A stretch of 64,000 bases of DNA from Catellatospora sichuanensis. GTDB taxonomy: Bacteria > Actinomycetota > Actinomycetes > Mycobacteriales > Micromonosporaceae. This document shows, piece after piece, positions 7,392 to 16,902 of this stretch. The position numbers and the translations under genes were made by a program. The notes beneath the pieces were generated by a model. It worked only from the letters and a program-made list of their open reading frames with translations. It made no database searches and had not been told where the DNA came from. Every line of letters begins with the position of its first letter. Positions within the stretch are counted from its first letter, which is position 1. The stretch lies in assembly GCF_007483665.1 (NCBI RefSeq), contig NZ_ML660186.1, positions 214,533 to 278,532 on the forward strand, given 5' to 3'.

Positions 7392-8453
7392 ATGACGAGG
7401 ACGGCAGCCGTCGTAGGTGGCGGCATCGGTGGTCTGGCGACCGCCATCGGCCTGCGGGCCGCGGGCTGGCAGGTCTGCGTGTACGAGCGCAGCGACACGT
7501 TCCCGACCACCGGCACCGGCCTGGGCATCTGGCCGTCGGCGCTGCGCGCGCTCGACGAACTCGGCATCGGCGGGGCCGTGCGCGCCGCGGGGCTGCCCCA
7601 GCGCAGCGGTGCGATCCGCCGGCCCGACGGGTCGCGCATCGTCGCCCTCGACATGGACAAGGTGCGGGAACGCCACGGCGAGCCGGTCCACCTGGTGTCC
7701 CGGCCGGCCCTGCTCGGCGTGCTCGGCCAGGCGCTGCCCGCGAACGTGGTCCGCTTCGGCCGCCCCGTCGACGACGTCACCGAGCTGCGCCGCGACCATG
7801 ACGTCGTGGTCGCGGCCGACGGCATCGGCAGCCGGATCCGCGCCGCGCTGTTCGGTGACCGGCACGGCCTGCGTTACGCGGGCGCGACCGTGTGGCGCGG
7901 CACCGCCGACCTGGACACCGAGGCCGGCGGCGAGACCTGGGGAGTCGGCGCCCGCTTCGGGGTCACCCCGCAGGGGCCGGGCCGCGCCAACTGGTATGCC
8001 GTGCTGACCGCGCCCGAGGGCTACCGTCCCGCCCTCGACGACGCCGACGAGCTGCGCCGCGTCTTCGGCCACTGGCACGATCCGATCCCGGCCGTGCTCG
8101 ACCGGTACGCCACCTCGCACGTGATCCGGCACGATCTGCACCACCTGGCTCCGGCGCTGCCGTCGTATACGGCGGGCAACGTGGCGCTGCTCGGCGACGC
8201 GGCCCACGCGATGACTCCCGATCTCGGCCAGGGCGCCTGCCAGGCGATCATCGACGGGGTCACGCTGGCCCGGTGCCTGTCCGGCGGCGACGTGGCGGCG
8301 GGGCTGCGGGCGTACGACCGGGCACGCCGCCGCCCCACCCAGCGCATGGCCGCCGCGTCCCTTCTCGTCAACCGCATGTCCCAGGCTCGCCGCCTCCTTC
8401 CGCTCCGTGACGCCGTCCTGCGCCTCGCACTCTCCTTCGGCCCACCCGCCTGA
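7392..8453 (+). CDS. FAD-dependent monooxygenase (aromatic-ring hydroxylase type)
   Basis: A 353-residue class A flavin monooxygenase. The Rossmann dinucleotide motif GGGIGG is at residues 9-14 and an Arg/Glu-rich ribose region follows (VCVYERSD). The FAD pyrophosphate motif GDAAHAM at about 268 is followed by PDLGQGACQAIIDGVTLA. Relatives hydroxylate aromatic or polyketide substrates with NAD(P)H; some inactivate antibiotics. The substrate is unknown. Control by the adjacent divergent TetR suggests a substrate-induced detoxifying or catabolic enzyme. Confidence 0.85.
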   Translation: MTRTAAVVGGGIGGLATAIGLRAAGWQVCVYERSDTFPTTGTGLGIWPSALRALDELGIGGAVRAAGLPQRSGAIRRPDGSRIVALDMDKVRERHGEPVHLVSRPALLGVLGQALPANVVRFGRPVDDVTELRRDHDVVVAADGIGSRIRAALFGDRHGLRYAGATVWRGTADLDTEAGGETWGVGARFGVTPQGPGRANWYAVLTAPEGYRPALDDADELRRVFGHWHDPIPAVLDRYATSHVIRHDLHHLAPALPSYTAGNVALLGDAAHAMTPDLGQGACQAIIDGVTLARCLSGGDVAAGLRAYDRARRRPTQRMAAASLLVNRMSQARRLLPLRDAVLRLALSFGPPA

Positions 8454-8485
8454 CGAAGGCCGGTGAGCTGGGCGTTCACGAGCGT

Positions 8486-8535
8486 GCAACAGGTTGCGCG
8501 GGCTGGCTTGGTTTTTGCACTGGTTGCTGTAAGAT
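8486..8535 (+). promoter_or_regulatory. Promoter and possible operator of the first LacI gene
   Basis: GCAAC-AG-GTTGC at 8486-8497 is an inverted repeat of LacI-operator size. TTGGTT (8508-8513) and TAAGAT (8530-8535) are spaced by 16 bp. The GTG start at 8543 is only 7 nt after the -10, so the transcript would be leaderless. Confidence 0.45.
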
Positions 8536-8542
8536 CCCGGGG

Positions 8543-9553
8543 GTGACGACGAGCAGGCTTTCGGCGGTGGCGAAGTTCGCGGGGGTCTCCGAGGCGACCG
8601 TGAGCCGGGTGCTGCGGGGCAAGCCGGGGGTGTCCCAGGCGACCCGTGACGCGGTGCTGACGGCGCTGGACGTGTTCGGCTTCGCCCGGCCGGAGCCGGT
8701 GCGCAGTGAGCGCGCACGGCTGATCGGGCTGGTCGTGCCCGATCTCAGCAACCCGATCTTCCCGGCGTTCGCCGAGGTCATCGGAGTGTCGCTGATCCAG
8801 CGCGGGCTGGTGCCGGTGCTGTGCACGCGCACCTCCGACGGGGTGTCCGAGGCGCACTACATCGAGATGCTGCTGGCGCAGCAGGTCGGCGGGATCGTGT
8901 TCGTCGGCAGCAGCTACGCCGACGCCGGGCCTGCCGCGATCAAGCAGCTCACCGAGCGCAGGCTGCCGATAGTGCTGATCAACGCGGCCGACGAGAACCT
9001 CGGCGTGGCCCGGATCTGCGTCGACGACACGGGCGCGGCCGAGCAGGCGCTGGCGCACCTCGCGGGGCTGGGCCACGAGAAGATCGGGCTGATCCTGGGG
9101 CCCGTCGGGCACGTGCCGTCGGCCCGCAAGCTGGCCGGGTTCGCGAAGTTCTGGGAGGAACGCGGCGAGACCCGCTGGCGGCGCTGGGTGGACCACACCG
9201 TGTTCACCGTCGAAGGCGGCCGTGGTGCGGCGAACCGGCTGCTGGCGGCGGGTGTGACCGGCCTGGTGTGTGCCAGTGACGCGCTGGCGCTGGGCGCGGT
9301 GCGGGCGGTGCGCAAGCAGGGCCTGGAGGTCCCGGACGACGTGTCGGTGGTCGGCTTCGACGACTCGACCTTCATGGGCGTGACCGACCCGCCCCTGACC
9401 ACGGTGCGCCAACCGGTCCGGGCCATGGCCGGCGCGGCGGTGATCTCCCTGCTGTCGCAGCTGGAAGGCCGTCCGGCGGCGGCCGAAGAGGTGCTGTTCG
9501 ACCCCGAGCTGATCGTCCGCAGCACCACCGGCCCGTGCCCGGTGCGCGCCTAG
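8543..9553 (+). CDS. LacI-family regulator of the alpha-glucan locus (first)
   Basis: A 336-residue LacI/GalR regulator. The HTH is at residues 4-28 (RLSAVAKFAGVSEATVSRVL) and the hinge helix continues to about residue 60. The periplasmic-binding-protein-like ligand domain follows (LIGLVVPDLSNPIFPAFAEV; VSVVGFDDSTFMGVTDPPLTTVRQP). It lies upstream of the sugar importer and glycanase genes on the same strand. A paralogue at 20718 closes the locus; both share distinctive stretches such as HVPSARKLA. Expected role: a repressor released by an imported oligosaccharide. The GTG start has no Shine-Dalgarno. Confidence 0.92.
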   Translation: MTTSRLSAVAKFAGVSEATVSRVLRGKPGVSQATRDAVLTALDVFGFARPEPVRSERARLIGLVVPDLSNPIFPAFAEVIGVSLIQRGLVPVLCTRTSDGVSEAHYIEMLLAQQVGGIVFVGSSYADAGPAAIKQLTERRLPIVLINAADENLGVARICVDDTGAAEQALAHLAGLGHEKIGLILGPVGHVPSARKLAGFAKFWEERGETRWRRWVDHTVFTVEGGRGAANRLLAAGVTGLVCASDALALGAVRAVRKQGLEVPDDVSVVGFDDSTFMGVTDPPLTTVRQPVRAMAGAAVISLLSQLEGRPAAAEEVLFDPELIVRSTTGPCPVRA

Positions 9554-9672
9554 GCCTACCCGTGCACCCCGGTCCCCGCCCGCAACGAAGCCGGCGGCAA
9601 GCCCCGACCACCACGCCCCCCGTCGCCGGGTGCGCCACCGCTCCGTGCCCGGCCTTCGGATCCGCCACCGTC

Positions 9673-9780
9673 CCACGCCCGGCCTTCGGCCGCACCGCCC
9701 GCCCGGCCTTCGACCACGCCCCACGCCCGACCTTCGGCCACGCCCCACGCCCGACCTTCGGCCACGCCGCCCGCCCGGCC
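9673..9780. repeat. Degenerate tandem repeat, unit about 24 bp
   Basis: A CCACGCCCCACGCCCGACCT-type unit (24 bp) is present twice exactly and in two or three degenerate copies. It lies in the 800-bp gap after the first LacI gene. No gene is supported across it; the open frames are Pro/Ala/Arg-rich shadows. Confidence 0.6.
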
Positions 9781-9855
9781 GGGGTCCCGAGTCGCGCCGC
9801 CGCCTCACCTCCGACCGGGCCCGCCGAGGGTGCGCATCGGGCCTCCCACCTGCCA

Positions 9856-9914
9856 CAACTCCTGAAGAGTCGCGCCTTCACGCCTACCGGGAGACCGCGA
9901 CTCTTCAAGAGTTG
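9856..9914. repeat. 59-bp palindromic element
   Basis: CAACTCCTGAAGAGTCGCG (9856-9874) pairs with CGCGACTCTTCAAGAGTTG (9896-9914), 18 of 19 bases, around a 21-nt loop. It is a single copy in this window and resembles the other dispersed palindromes in size and form. Confidence 0.6.
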
Positions 9915-9965
9915 CGCCGCGGGGTGGGCGCGGGGTGGGTGCGTCGGGAGTCGGGGTGGGTGAGT

Positions 9966-10040
9966 GATCGTTCGAGTTGCCTGGCACGTGGGGGTGTGGG
10001 CGTGCAAGATACGCACACTTGCCAGGCAAGTCGAGCGATC
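9966..10040 (-). repeat. 75-bp dispersed palindromic element, copy 1
   Basis: This starts GATCG and ends CGATC, with arms GTTGCCTGGCA and TGCCAGGCAAGT. The asymmetric internal motif CAAGATACGCAC gives it a direction, opposite to copies 3 and 4. It is exactly 75 bp, like copies at 18636, 33803 and 57205. Confidence 0.85.
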
Positions 10041-10129
10041 TTGGGGGCGGCCGGGCCCGTGGGAGCGGTAGCGATCAAGGGAATGGGCTGGTCGCGCCCT
10101 TCTTGACAGATAATATCGATGAGTCACGA

Positions 10130-10178
10130 ACTTGCGGGGCTGTGCAAGTGGATGGCAAACGAGTCATCACGTTTTTGC
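10130..10178. promoter_or_regulatory. Candidate LacI operators upstream of the sugar importer
   Basis: ACTTGC-N8-GCAAGT (10130-10149) is a perfect spaced inverted repeat. Just downstream, GCAAAC (10155-10160) faces GTTTTTGC (10171-10178). The ACTTGC/GCAAGT hexamers recur as GCAAGTG/CACTTGC at the promoter of the second LacI gene. TTGACA (10103) and TAATAT (10111) occur nearby but are only 2 bp apart, so they are not one promoter. Confidence 0.45.
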
Positions 10179-10355
10179 GTCATCCTCTGGACTTCCGGGC
10201 GCGAGCGCGCCTATCCTTCTGCTCACGCCACGGCGCTGTAACCCCCGAGCGACGTGGCCGCAATGCGCGATTAACAACCCGGAGCGCTCGCCGCTGCCGG
10301 AGCCGCCGGGCCGGCTGAGGCTCGGAGTGTGCATACAGAAGGGATCGGAGAACCG

Positions 10356-11714
10356 ATGAACCGACGTTTGCTCGGCAAGTCGCTGGCGCTCGCGCTGGTG
10401 GCCGGCACGACGATGCTCGGCGCGGCCTGCGCCAGCGAGGAGCCGGCGACCCCGAGCGGTCCGGTGACCATCACCGTCAACGGGATGCCCCCGGCGACGG
10501 ACGCGGTCAACCGCAAGAACTTCGAGGACGACGTCAAGGCGTTCGAGGCCAAGTACCCGAACATCAAGATCGACGCCAAAGAGGGGTTCATGGACCCCCA
10601 GCAGTTCGCCACCAAGCTGGCCGGTGGCCAGCTGGAGGACGTCTTCTACGTCTACCTGACCGACCCGGCGAGCCTGATCGCCAAGCGTCAGGTGCAGGAC
10701 ATCTCGGCGCAGCTGGCGGAGTTCCCGTCGATCAAGGACGTCAAGCCGGACCTGATGAAGGTGTTCACCGGTGGCGACGGCAAGGTCTACGGCGTGCCGG
10801 TGGCCAACTACTCGCTGGGCCTGGTCTACAACCGGACGCTGTTCACCAAGGCCGGTCTCGACCCGGCGAGCCCGCCCAAGACCTGGGAAGAGGTCCGTGA
10901 GGCGGCCAAGAAGATCGCGGCGCTGGGCAACGGCACCGTCGGCTACGGCGACTACAGCAAGAACAACACCGGCGGCTGGCACTTCACCGCGGAGATGTAC
11001 TCCATCGGTGGCGACGTCGCCGTCAAGGAGGGCGACGCCTGGAAGGCCGCCTTCAACAACGACAAGGGCAAGCAGGTCCTGCAGCAGTTGAAGGACATGC
11101 GCTGGACGGACAACACGATGGGCCAGCGCCAGCTGCTCGAGTGGGCCGACCTGCTGCAGATGATGGCCTCCGGCAAGCTCGGCATGTACATCGGCTCGGC
11201 GGACAACTTCCCCGTCATCGTGAACCAGTACAAGGCCAAGTACGAGGACTTCGGTCTCGGCGGCATCCCCGGCGGCCAGGGCACCCTGGGCGGCGGCGAC
11301 GGCTACATGTTCAAGGCCGGCCTCAGCCCGGAGAAGATCAAGGCTGGCCTGACCTGGCTGTCCTTCAAGGGCGGCGCGCTCGACCCGGACCGCATCGCGG
11401 CAGACAACGAGAAGGCTGCCGCCAAGGGCCAGCCGGTGGGCCTGCCCCAGCCGAACATCTGGACCGGTGCCTCGCTGGCCAAGTGGGAGGAGGCGACCAA
11501 GAAGCACGCCAACATCCCGTCGGAGAACTTCGGGCCGTTCCTCGCCACCGCCACCACCATCCCGCTGAAGCTCGAGCCGCCGCTGGCGCAGCAGATCTAC
11601 GCGGTGCTGGACACGGCCATGCAGAAGGTGCTGACCGACCAGAACGCCGACATCGCCAAGCTGCTGGCGGACGCCGAGAAGCAGGTCAACACCATCCTGT
11701 CGACCGTCAAGTGA
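10356..11714 (+). CDS. Sugar ABC transporter substrate-binding lipoprotein
   Basis: About 452 residues. A Sec/lipoprotein signal with lipobox LGAAC-AS (Cys about residue 20-22) precedes a family 1 extracellular solute-binding fold (ITVNGMPPATDAVNRKNFED; VYGVPVANYSLGLVYNRTLF). It delivers oligosaccharides to the two permeases immediately downstream. ATG 10356 is chosen over GTG 10329 because GGAG sits 5 nt upstream and the signal peptide then begins correctly. No ATPase is in the cluster, so it probably shares an MsiK-like ATPase encoded elsewhere, as many actinobacterial sugar importers do. Confidence 0.92.
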   Translation: MNRRLLGKSLALALVAGTTMLGAACASEEPATPSGPVTITVNGMPPATDAVNRKNFEDDVKAFEAKYPNIKIDAKEGFMDPQQFATKLAGGQLEDVFYVYLTDPASLIAKRQVQDISAQLAEFPSIKDVKPDLMKVFTGGDGKVYGVPVANYSLGLVYNRTLFTKAGLDPASPPKTWEEVREAAKKIAALGNGTVGYGDYSKNNTGGWHFTAEMYSIGGDVAVKEGDAWKAAFNNDKGKQVLQQLKDMRWTDNTMGQRQLLEWADLLQMMASGKLGMYIGSADNFPVIVNQYKAKYEDFGLGGIPGGQGTLGGGDGYMFKAGLSPEKIKAGLTWLSFKGGALDPDRIAADNEKAAAKGQPVGLPQPNIWTGASLAKWEEATKKHANIPSENFGPFLATATTIPLKLEPPLAQQIYAVLDTAMQKVLTDQNADIAKLLADAEKQVNTILSTVK

Positions 11715-11854
11715 CGCGGTAGGGTCCCGGACCGCGGGGGCGCCGGTAGGGCGTCCGGGTGGCAGGCCACCAGGACGAACGACCGGCGCAGGTCCGGGAC
11801 CCACCTGCCGACCAGGCACACCGGGTTCAGCACAGCAGGAGAGGAAGCACGACG

Positions 11855-12817
11855 ATGACGGTGATCGCGCCGGAGACCACGGCAGCGGTGACACAGGGGA
11901 CGGGGCGCGACGGCGGGCCCGGGGGGCCGGGCTCGGCCCGCACGGCGAGGCTGCGTCGTAAGATCGGCGACAACCTGCAGGCGTACGTCTTCCTGACGGC
12001 AGGCCTGCTCTGCTTCGGCCTGTTCTCCTGGTGGCCGCTGGTCAAGGGCATCATCCTCAGCTTCCAGCAGGACAACTTCGTCACCGACCCGATCTGGGTC
12101 GGGTTCGACAACTACCAGGCGGTGCTGGACGACCCGCTGTTCGCCACCGCATGGCTGAACACACTGGAGTTCACCGGCCTGGCGCTGCTGTTCGGGTTCG
12201 CGGTGCCGTTCGTGCTGGCCCTGGTCATCAACGAGTTCCGGCACGCCAAGGGCTTCTTCCGGTTCGCGGTCTACCTGCCGGTGATGCTGCCGCCGATTGT
12301 CAGCGTGCTGCTGTGGCAGTACTTCTACGACCCCGGCACGGGCCTGTTCAACGCGATCCTGTCCGGCGTGGGCCTGCCCACCTCCGACTGGACGCAGTCG
12401 CCGAAGATGGCGATGATCTCGCTGGTACTGGTCTCGACCTGGGCCAACATGGGCGGCGCGACCATCATGTACCTGGCCGGCCTGGCCGGCATCCCGGGTG
12501 AGCTCTACGAGGCCGCCGAACTCGACGGCGCCTCGGTCTGGCAGCGCATCAGGCACGTGACCATCCCGCAGATGCGCTTCATCATGCTGGTCCTGCTGCT
12601 GCTGCAGATCGTCGCCACGATGCAGGTCTTCATCGAGCCCTATCAGCTCACCGGCGCCACCAACCCCGAGACCATCACGGTGATGATCCTCATCTACCGG
12701 TACGCGTTCACCGTCAACAACGACTTCGGCATGGCCGCGGCGATGAGCGTGCTGCTGTTCATCGTGCTCGGTGCGTTCTCGGCCCTCTACCTGCGGCTCA
12801 CCCGCAAGGCCGACTGA
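11855..12817 (+). CDS. Sugar ABC transporter permease (MalF type)
   Basis: About 320 residues with six membrane helices. The ATPase-contact EAA loop is visible: EAAELDGASVWQRIRHVTIP. ATG 11855 follows AGGAGAGGA at 8 nt; the longer upstream frame is not protein-like. The substrate-binding gene is 140 nt upstream and the second permease 12 nt downstream, so one operon. It forms the heterodimeric channel for glucan oligosaccharides (inferred from the neighbouring glycanases). Confidence 0.92.
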   Translation: MTVIAPETTAAVTQGTGRDGGPGGPGSARTARLRRKIGDNLQAYVFLTAGLLCFGLFSWWPLVKGIILSFQQDNFVTDPIWVGFDNYQAVLDDPLFATAWLNTLEFTGLALLFGFAVPFVLALVINEFRHAKGFFRFAVYLPVMLPPIVSVLLWQYFYDPGTGLFNAILSGVGLPTSDWTQSPKMAMISLVLVSTWANMGGATIMYLAGLAGIPGELYEAAELDGASVWQRIRHVTIPQMRFIMLVLLLLQIVATMQVFIEPYQLTGATNPETITVMILIYRYAFTVNNDFGMAAAMSVLLFIVLGAFSALYLRLTRKAD

Positions 12818-12829
12818 GGAGGATCCCAG

Positions 12830-13717
12830 ATGAGCTCGACGACGCGATCCCTGATCTCGGAGGCCGACCTGCGCCGCGGCCACGGCCGCCTGATCTACCG
12901 GCTGGTGCTGGGTGCGATGGCGGTGGCCTTCGTGCTGATGTTCATCGGCCCGCTGTACTGGATGATCATCGGCGCTTTCAAGACGCCGATCGAGCTGGCC
13001 CAGACGCCGCCGACCATCCTGCCGACCGAGTGGCACCCGGAGACCTACCTCGACGCGTGGAACCGGCTCGAGGTCGGGCGCTACATGGTCAACACGGCGT
13101 TCTACGCGCTCGGCGGCTGGCTCATCCAGCTGATCGTCGACGTGGCGGCGGCGTACGCCCTGTCGAAGCTGCGCCCGGTGCTCGGCAACGTGGTGCTGGG
13201 CGGCATGCTGGCCAGCCTGATGCTGCCGGCCGCGGCGCTGCTGGTGCCCGCCTACCTGACCGTGGCCGAGGTGCCGATCTTCGGGGTCAACCTGCTCAAC
13301 ACTCCGTGGGCGCTGTGGCTGCCGGGCGCGGCCAACGCCTTCAACATCTACGTGCTCAAGCGTTTCTTCGACCAGATCCCCAACGACCTGCTCGACTCGG
13401 CGGGCATCGACGGCGCGGGGCGGTTCCGGCTGCTGTGGCACATCATCCTGCCGCTGTCGCGGCCGGTGCTGGCGGTGGTCTCCATCTTCGCGATCATCGG
13501 GTCCTGGAAGGACTTCATCTGGCCGCTGCTGGTGCTGCAGGACCCGGAGGGCCAGACCATCAGCGTGGCGCTGAGCCGACTGGCCGAGACCGGACGGGTG
13601 ACCAACAACGAGATGTTCGCGGGCCTCGCCATCGCCAGCATCCCGATGGTTGTCCTGTTCATGATCTTCCAGCGCAGCATCCTCAACGGCCTGTCCGCGG
13701 GAGCCCTCAAGGGGTAG
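12830..13717 (+). CDS. Sugar ABC transporter permease (MalG type)
   Basis: A 295-residue carbohydrate ABC permease with six membrane helices. Its EAA-like loop reads NDLLDSAGIDGAGRFRLLWH, followed by IILPLSRPVL. GAGGA lies 6-7 nt before the ATG. It is the second half of the importer channel. The following 189 bp before the glycanase gene hold no gene; they end with GAAGGGAG before the next ATG. Confidence 0.92.
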   Translation: MSSTTRSLISEADLRRGHGRLIYRLVLGAMAVAFVLMFIGPLYWMIIGAFKTPIELAQTPPTILPTEWHPETYLDAWNRLEVGRYMVNTAFYALGGWLIQLIVDVAAAYALSKLRPVLGNVVLGGMLASLMLPAAALLVPAYLTVAEVPIFGVNLLNTPWALWLPGAANAFNIYVLKRFFDQIPNDLLDSAGIDGAGRFRLLWHIILPLSRPVLAVVSIFAIIGSWKDFIWPLLVLQDPEGQTISVALSRLAETGRVTNNEMFAGLAIASIPMVVLFMIFQRSILNGLSAGALKG

Positions 13718-13906
13718 GCCACACCCAGGTTTCCGGCCGCCCTGGCGCGCCGGACAGAGATCCGCTCACGCATCGCCGCCCGGCTCCGCCATGCCCGGGG
13801 GCCGGTCGGTGCTGCCCGGAACACGGCATTGCCGTCGCCGCCCGGCGACGGCGGCCGGGTTCCACCGCCACGGGGGACACACCGACGCAAGTGAAGGGAG
13901 TACGCA

Positions 13907-16867
13907 ATGACGCTGCACCATCGCACCGCTCCACGCATCCCCGCTCGCACCCTGCTGGCCGCTCTCGCCGCGGCCGTGCTCACCCTGGGCGCCGGCCTGC
14001 TCACGGCCCTGCCCGCGTCCGCCGCCACCACGACGTACCAGGCCGAGTCGGCCGCGCGGTCCGGCGGGACCGTGGTCGCCACCGACCACACCGGGTACAC
14101 CGGCTCCGGGTTCGTCGGCGGTTACACCGACGGCAACAAGGGCAACGCCAACCTGACGTTCACCGTGAACGTGTCCGGGACGGCCAACCGCACGCTGACC
14201 CTGCGCTACGCCAACGGCACCACGGCGACCAAGACCCTGTCGCTGTACGTCAACGGCACGAAGATCAAGCAGATCGGCCTCAACGCCACCGCCAACTGGG
14301 ACACCTGGGGCACCCAGGTCGAGACCGTGTCCCTGGGCAACGGCAACAGCACGGTGTCGTACAAGTTCGACAGCGCCGACTCGGGCAACGTCAACCTGGA
14401 CAGCCTGACGGTGGCCGACATCGCGGCCCCGCCCGCGGGCCAGTACGAGGCCGAGTCGGCTTCGCTGTCCGGCGGCGCGACGGTCGCCACGGACCACCCG
14501 GGCTTCACCGGCTCCGGTTTCGTGGGCGGTTACACCGACGGCAACAAAGGCAACGCGAACACGTCGTTCACCGTGAACGTCGCAAGCGCGGGCACCGCCA
14601 CGGTGACCGTACGCTACGCGAACGGCACCGGCGCGAACATGACGCTGTCGCTGTACGTCAACGGCGGCAAGCTCCGCCAGATCAACCTCGCGGCCACCGC
14701 CAACTGGGACACCTGGGGCACGATCGCCGAGTCGGTCACGCTCAACGCCGGGAACAACACGGTCGCGCTGAAGTTCGACAGCACCGACTCGGGCAACATC
14801 AACCTGGACCACGTCACCGTGTCCGGGACGACCCCGCCGAGCCCGACGCCGACCCCGAGCACCAGCCCGACCCCGCCGGTGACCGGCGTGGCGTACGAGC
14901 TGGAGTCCGGTTTCCTCTCCGGTGGCACGTCGACCGCGACGAGCACCGGCGGCTACACCGGCAGTGGTTACGTGACCGGCCTGACCACGAACGGCGCGCG
15001 GGTCATCCGCACCGTCAACGCGGCCTCCGCCGGGGCGACCACGGTGACGCTGCGCTACACGAACACCAATGGCGCGGCCCGCACCGTTTCCGTGCACGTC
15101 AACGGGCTCAAGACCGGCCAGTTGTCGCTGCCCGCCGGTTCGGGCTGGCTCAACGCCGCGCAGAGTGTCACGCTGCGCGCCGGGCTGAACATCATCGGCT
15201 ACCAGTACGACTCGGGCGACTCCGGCAACGTGCTGCTCGACAAGATCACCGTCGGCAGCGGCACGGCCCTGGCCGCCCGCGGCGCGACGCTGCCGTACAC
15301 CGTCTACGAGGCGGAGTCGGGCAGCACCAACGCCTCGCTGATCGGCCCGAACCGGGCGTACCTGTCCGAGCCGTCGGAGGCGTCCGGCCGCCGGGCCGTG
15401 AAGCTGTCGTCGACCGGCCAGTACGTGCAGGTCACGCTGACCAAGCCGGCGAACGCGTTCGTGATCCGCTACTCGATCCCGGACAACGCGGCGGGCACCG
15501 GCAACACCAACCCGCTGGCGCTGTACGCGGGTTCGACGAAGATCCAGGACGTCAGCCTCAGCTCCGTCTACAGCTGGGTGTACGGGGCGTACCCGTACAA
15601 CAACAACCCGGCGGGCGGTGAGCCGCACCGGTTCTTCGACGACGTGCGGGTGCTGCTGCCCACCACGTACCCGGCGGGCACGGTCATCAAGCTGCAGAAG
15701 GACGCGTCCTCGTCGGCGGCCTACTACACGGTCGACCTGATCGAGGCCGAGGTCGCCCCGGCGGCCCTGTCCGCGCCGGCCGACTTCCTGTCGGTGACCT
15801 CGTACGGTGCGGTCGCCAACGACGCCGGTGACGACACCAACGCGTTCAACAGCGCGATCTCCGCGGCGCAGAGCCAGGGCAAGGGCCTGTGGGTGCCGGC
15901 CGGCACGTTCGTCACGAACGCGCGGCTGAACATCCAGAACGTCAGCCTGCGCGGCGCGGGCGTGTGGCACACCGTCATCAAGGGCACGAACGGCAAGGGC
16001 GGCTTCTTCGCGACCGGGTCGAACGTGCGGCTGGCCGACTTCACCCTGTCCGGCGACGTGCGCTACCGCGACGACAGCGCGTTCGACGCGGGCATCGAGG
16101 GCAACTTCGGCACCGGCTCGCTGGTCAGCAATGTCTGGCTGGAGCACACCAAGGTCGGCATGTGGCCGTCCACCGGCACCAACGGCCTGTACGTCGTCGG
16201 CACCCGGATGCGCAACATCTTCGCCGACGGCGTGAACGTCAACGGCGGCGCGACCAACGTGCGCGTCGACCAGAGCACGCTGCGCAACACCGGCGACGAC
16301 GCGCTGGCCATGTGGTCCAACTCGGCGCCCGTGACGAACAGCGCGTTCACCTTCAACACGGTGGCGCTGCCGATGCTGGCCAACGGCGCTGCGATCTACG
16401 GCGGCAACGGCAACCGCATCGAGGACAACCTGATCAGCGACTCGGTGTACGCCGGGTCCGGCATCGCCATCAGCACCTGGCACGGGGCGCTGCCGTTCAG
16501 CAACACCACCTCGGTGCAGCGCAACACGCTCACCCGCACGTCGAGCTTCGAGCGCAACTGGAACTCGTCGCTGGGCGGCCTGTGGATCTACGCGGAGGCC
16601 ACCGACATCACGGCCCCGGTCCTGGTCAAGGACGTCGAGATCATCGACTCCACCTACCAGGGCATCCTGCTCAGCTTCCAGCGCAACATCACCAACCTCA
16701 CGCTCGACCACGTCACCGTCAACGGCGCCGGGACGTACGGAATCGAGCTCAACGCCGCGGGCAGCGCGTACGTCACGTACGTCACCGTCTCCGGCGCCGC
16801 GAGCGGCGGGTTGATCAACCGGCTGGGTTACACGCTCAACCGCGGCCCCGGCAACAGCGGTTTCTGA
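13907..16867 (+). CDS. Secreted GH87-type alpha-1,3-glucanase with three CBM modules
   Basis: A 986-residue secreted enzyme. Signal peptide residues 1-38 (TLLAALAAAVLTLGAGLLTA, PASAA). Three CBM35/CBM6-like modules follow at about 41-170, 179-305 and 328-450, the first two very similar (GYTDGNKGNAN repeated); a Pro/Thr linker lies at 306-325. Residues 461-620 are the beta-sandwich seen before GH87 barrels, and 625-986 a right-handed beta-helix opening VTSYGAVANDAGDDTNAF. D774, D797 and D798 (GDDALAMW) reproduce the 23/24-residue spacing of the catalytic Asp triad known in GH87 alpha-1,3-glucanases. Likely target: fungal cell-wall or bacterial alpha-1,3-glucan. A mycodextranase specificity is also possible. 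Confidence 0.82.
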   Translation: MTLHHRTAPRIPARTLLAALAAAVLTLGAGLLTALPASAATTTYQAESAARSGGTVVATDHTGYTGSGFVGGYTDGNKGNANLTFTVNVSGTANRTLTLRYANGTTATKTLSLYVNGTKIKQIGLNATANWDTWGTQVETVSLGNGNSTVSYKFDSADSGNVNLDSLTVADIAAPPAGQYEAESASLSGGATVATDHPGFTGSGFVGGYTDGNKGNANTSFTVNVASAGTATVTVRYANGTGANMTLSLYVNGGKLRQINLAATANWDTWGTIAESVTLNAGNNTVALKFDSTDSGNINLDHVTVSGTTPPSPTPTPSTSPTPPVTGVAYELESGFLSGGTSTATSTGGYTGSGYVTGLTTNGARVIRTVNAASAGATTVTLRYTNTNGAARTVSVHVNGLKTGQLSLPAGSGWLNAAQSVTLRAGLNIIGYQYDSGDSGNVLLDKITVGSGTALAARGATLPYTVYEAESGSTNASLIGPNRAYLSEPSEASGRRAVKLSSTGQYVQVTLTKPANAFVIRYSIPDNAAGTGNTNPLALYAGSTKIQDVSLSSVYSWVYGAYPYNNNPAGGEPHRFFDDVRVLLPTTYPAGTVIKLQKDASSSAAYYTVDLIEAEVAPAALSAPADFLSVTSYGAVANDAGDDTNAFNSAISAAQSQGKGLWVPAGTFVTNARLNIQNVSLRGAGVWHTVIKGTNGKGGFFATGSNVRLADFTLSGDVRYRDDSAFDAGIEGNFGTGSLVSNVWLEHTKVGMWPSTGTNGLYVVGTRMRNIFADGVNVNGGATNVRVDQSTLRNTGDDALAMWSNSAPVTNSAFTFNTVALPMLANGAAIYGGNGNRIEDNLISDSVYAGSGIAISTWHGALPFSNTTSVQRNTLTRTSSFERNWNSSLGGLWIYAEATDITAPVLVKDVEIIDSTYQGILLSFQRNITNLTLDHVTVNGAGTYGIELNAAGSAYVTYVTVSGAASGGLINRLGYTLNRGPGNSGF

Positions 16868-16902
16868 CCGAACCCACTGCTAGACACTGAAGGCAGGTAC
16901 CC

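Noticed and set aside
10103-10116. TTGACA and TAATAT as a promoter of the sugar importer
   Set aside because: The two boxes are only 2 bp apart, so they cannot serve one sigma-70-type promoter; each may belong to something else.
13766-16711. 981-codon open frame on the minus strand opposite the GH87 gene
   Set aside because: It is an antisense shadow caused by high GC in third positions: low-complexity Arg/Val/Gly composition with no domain, while the plus strand encodes a recognisable enzyme.
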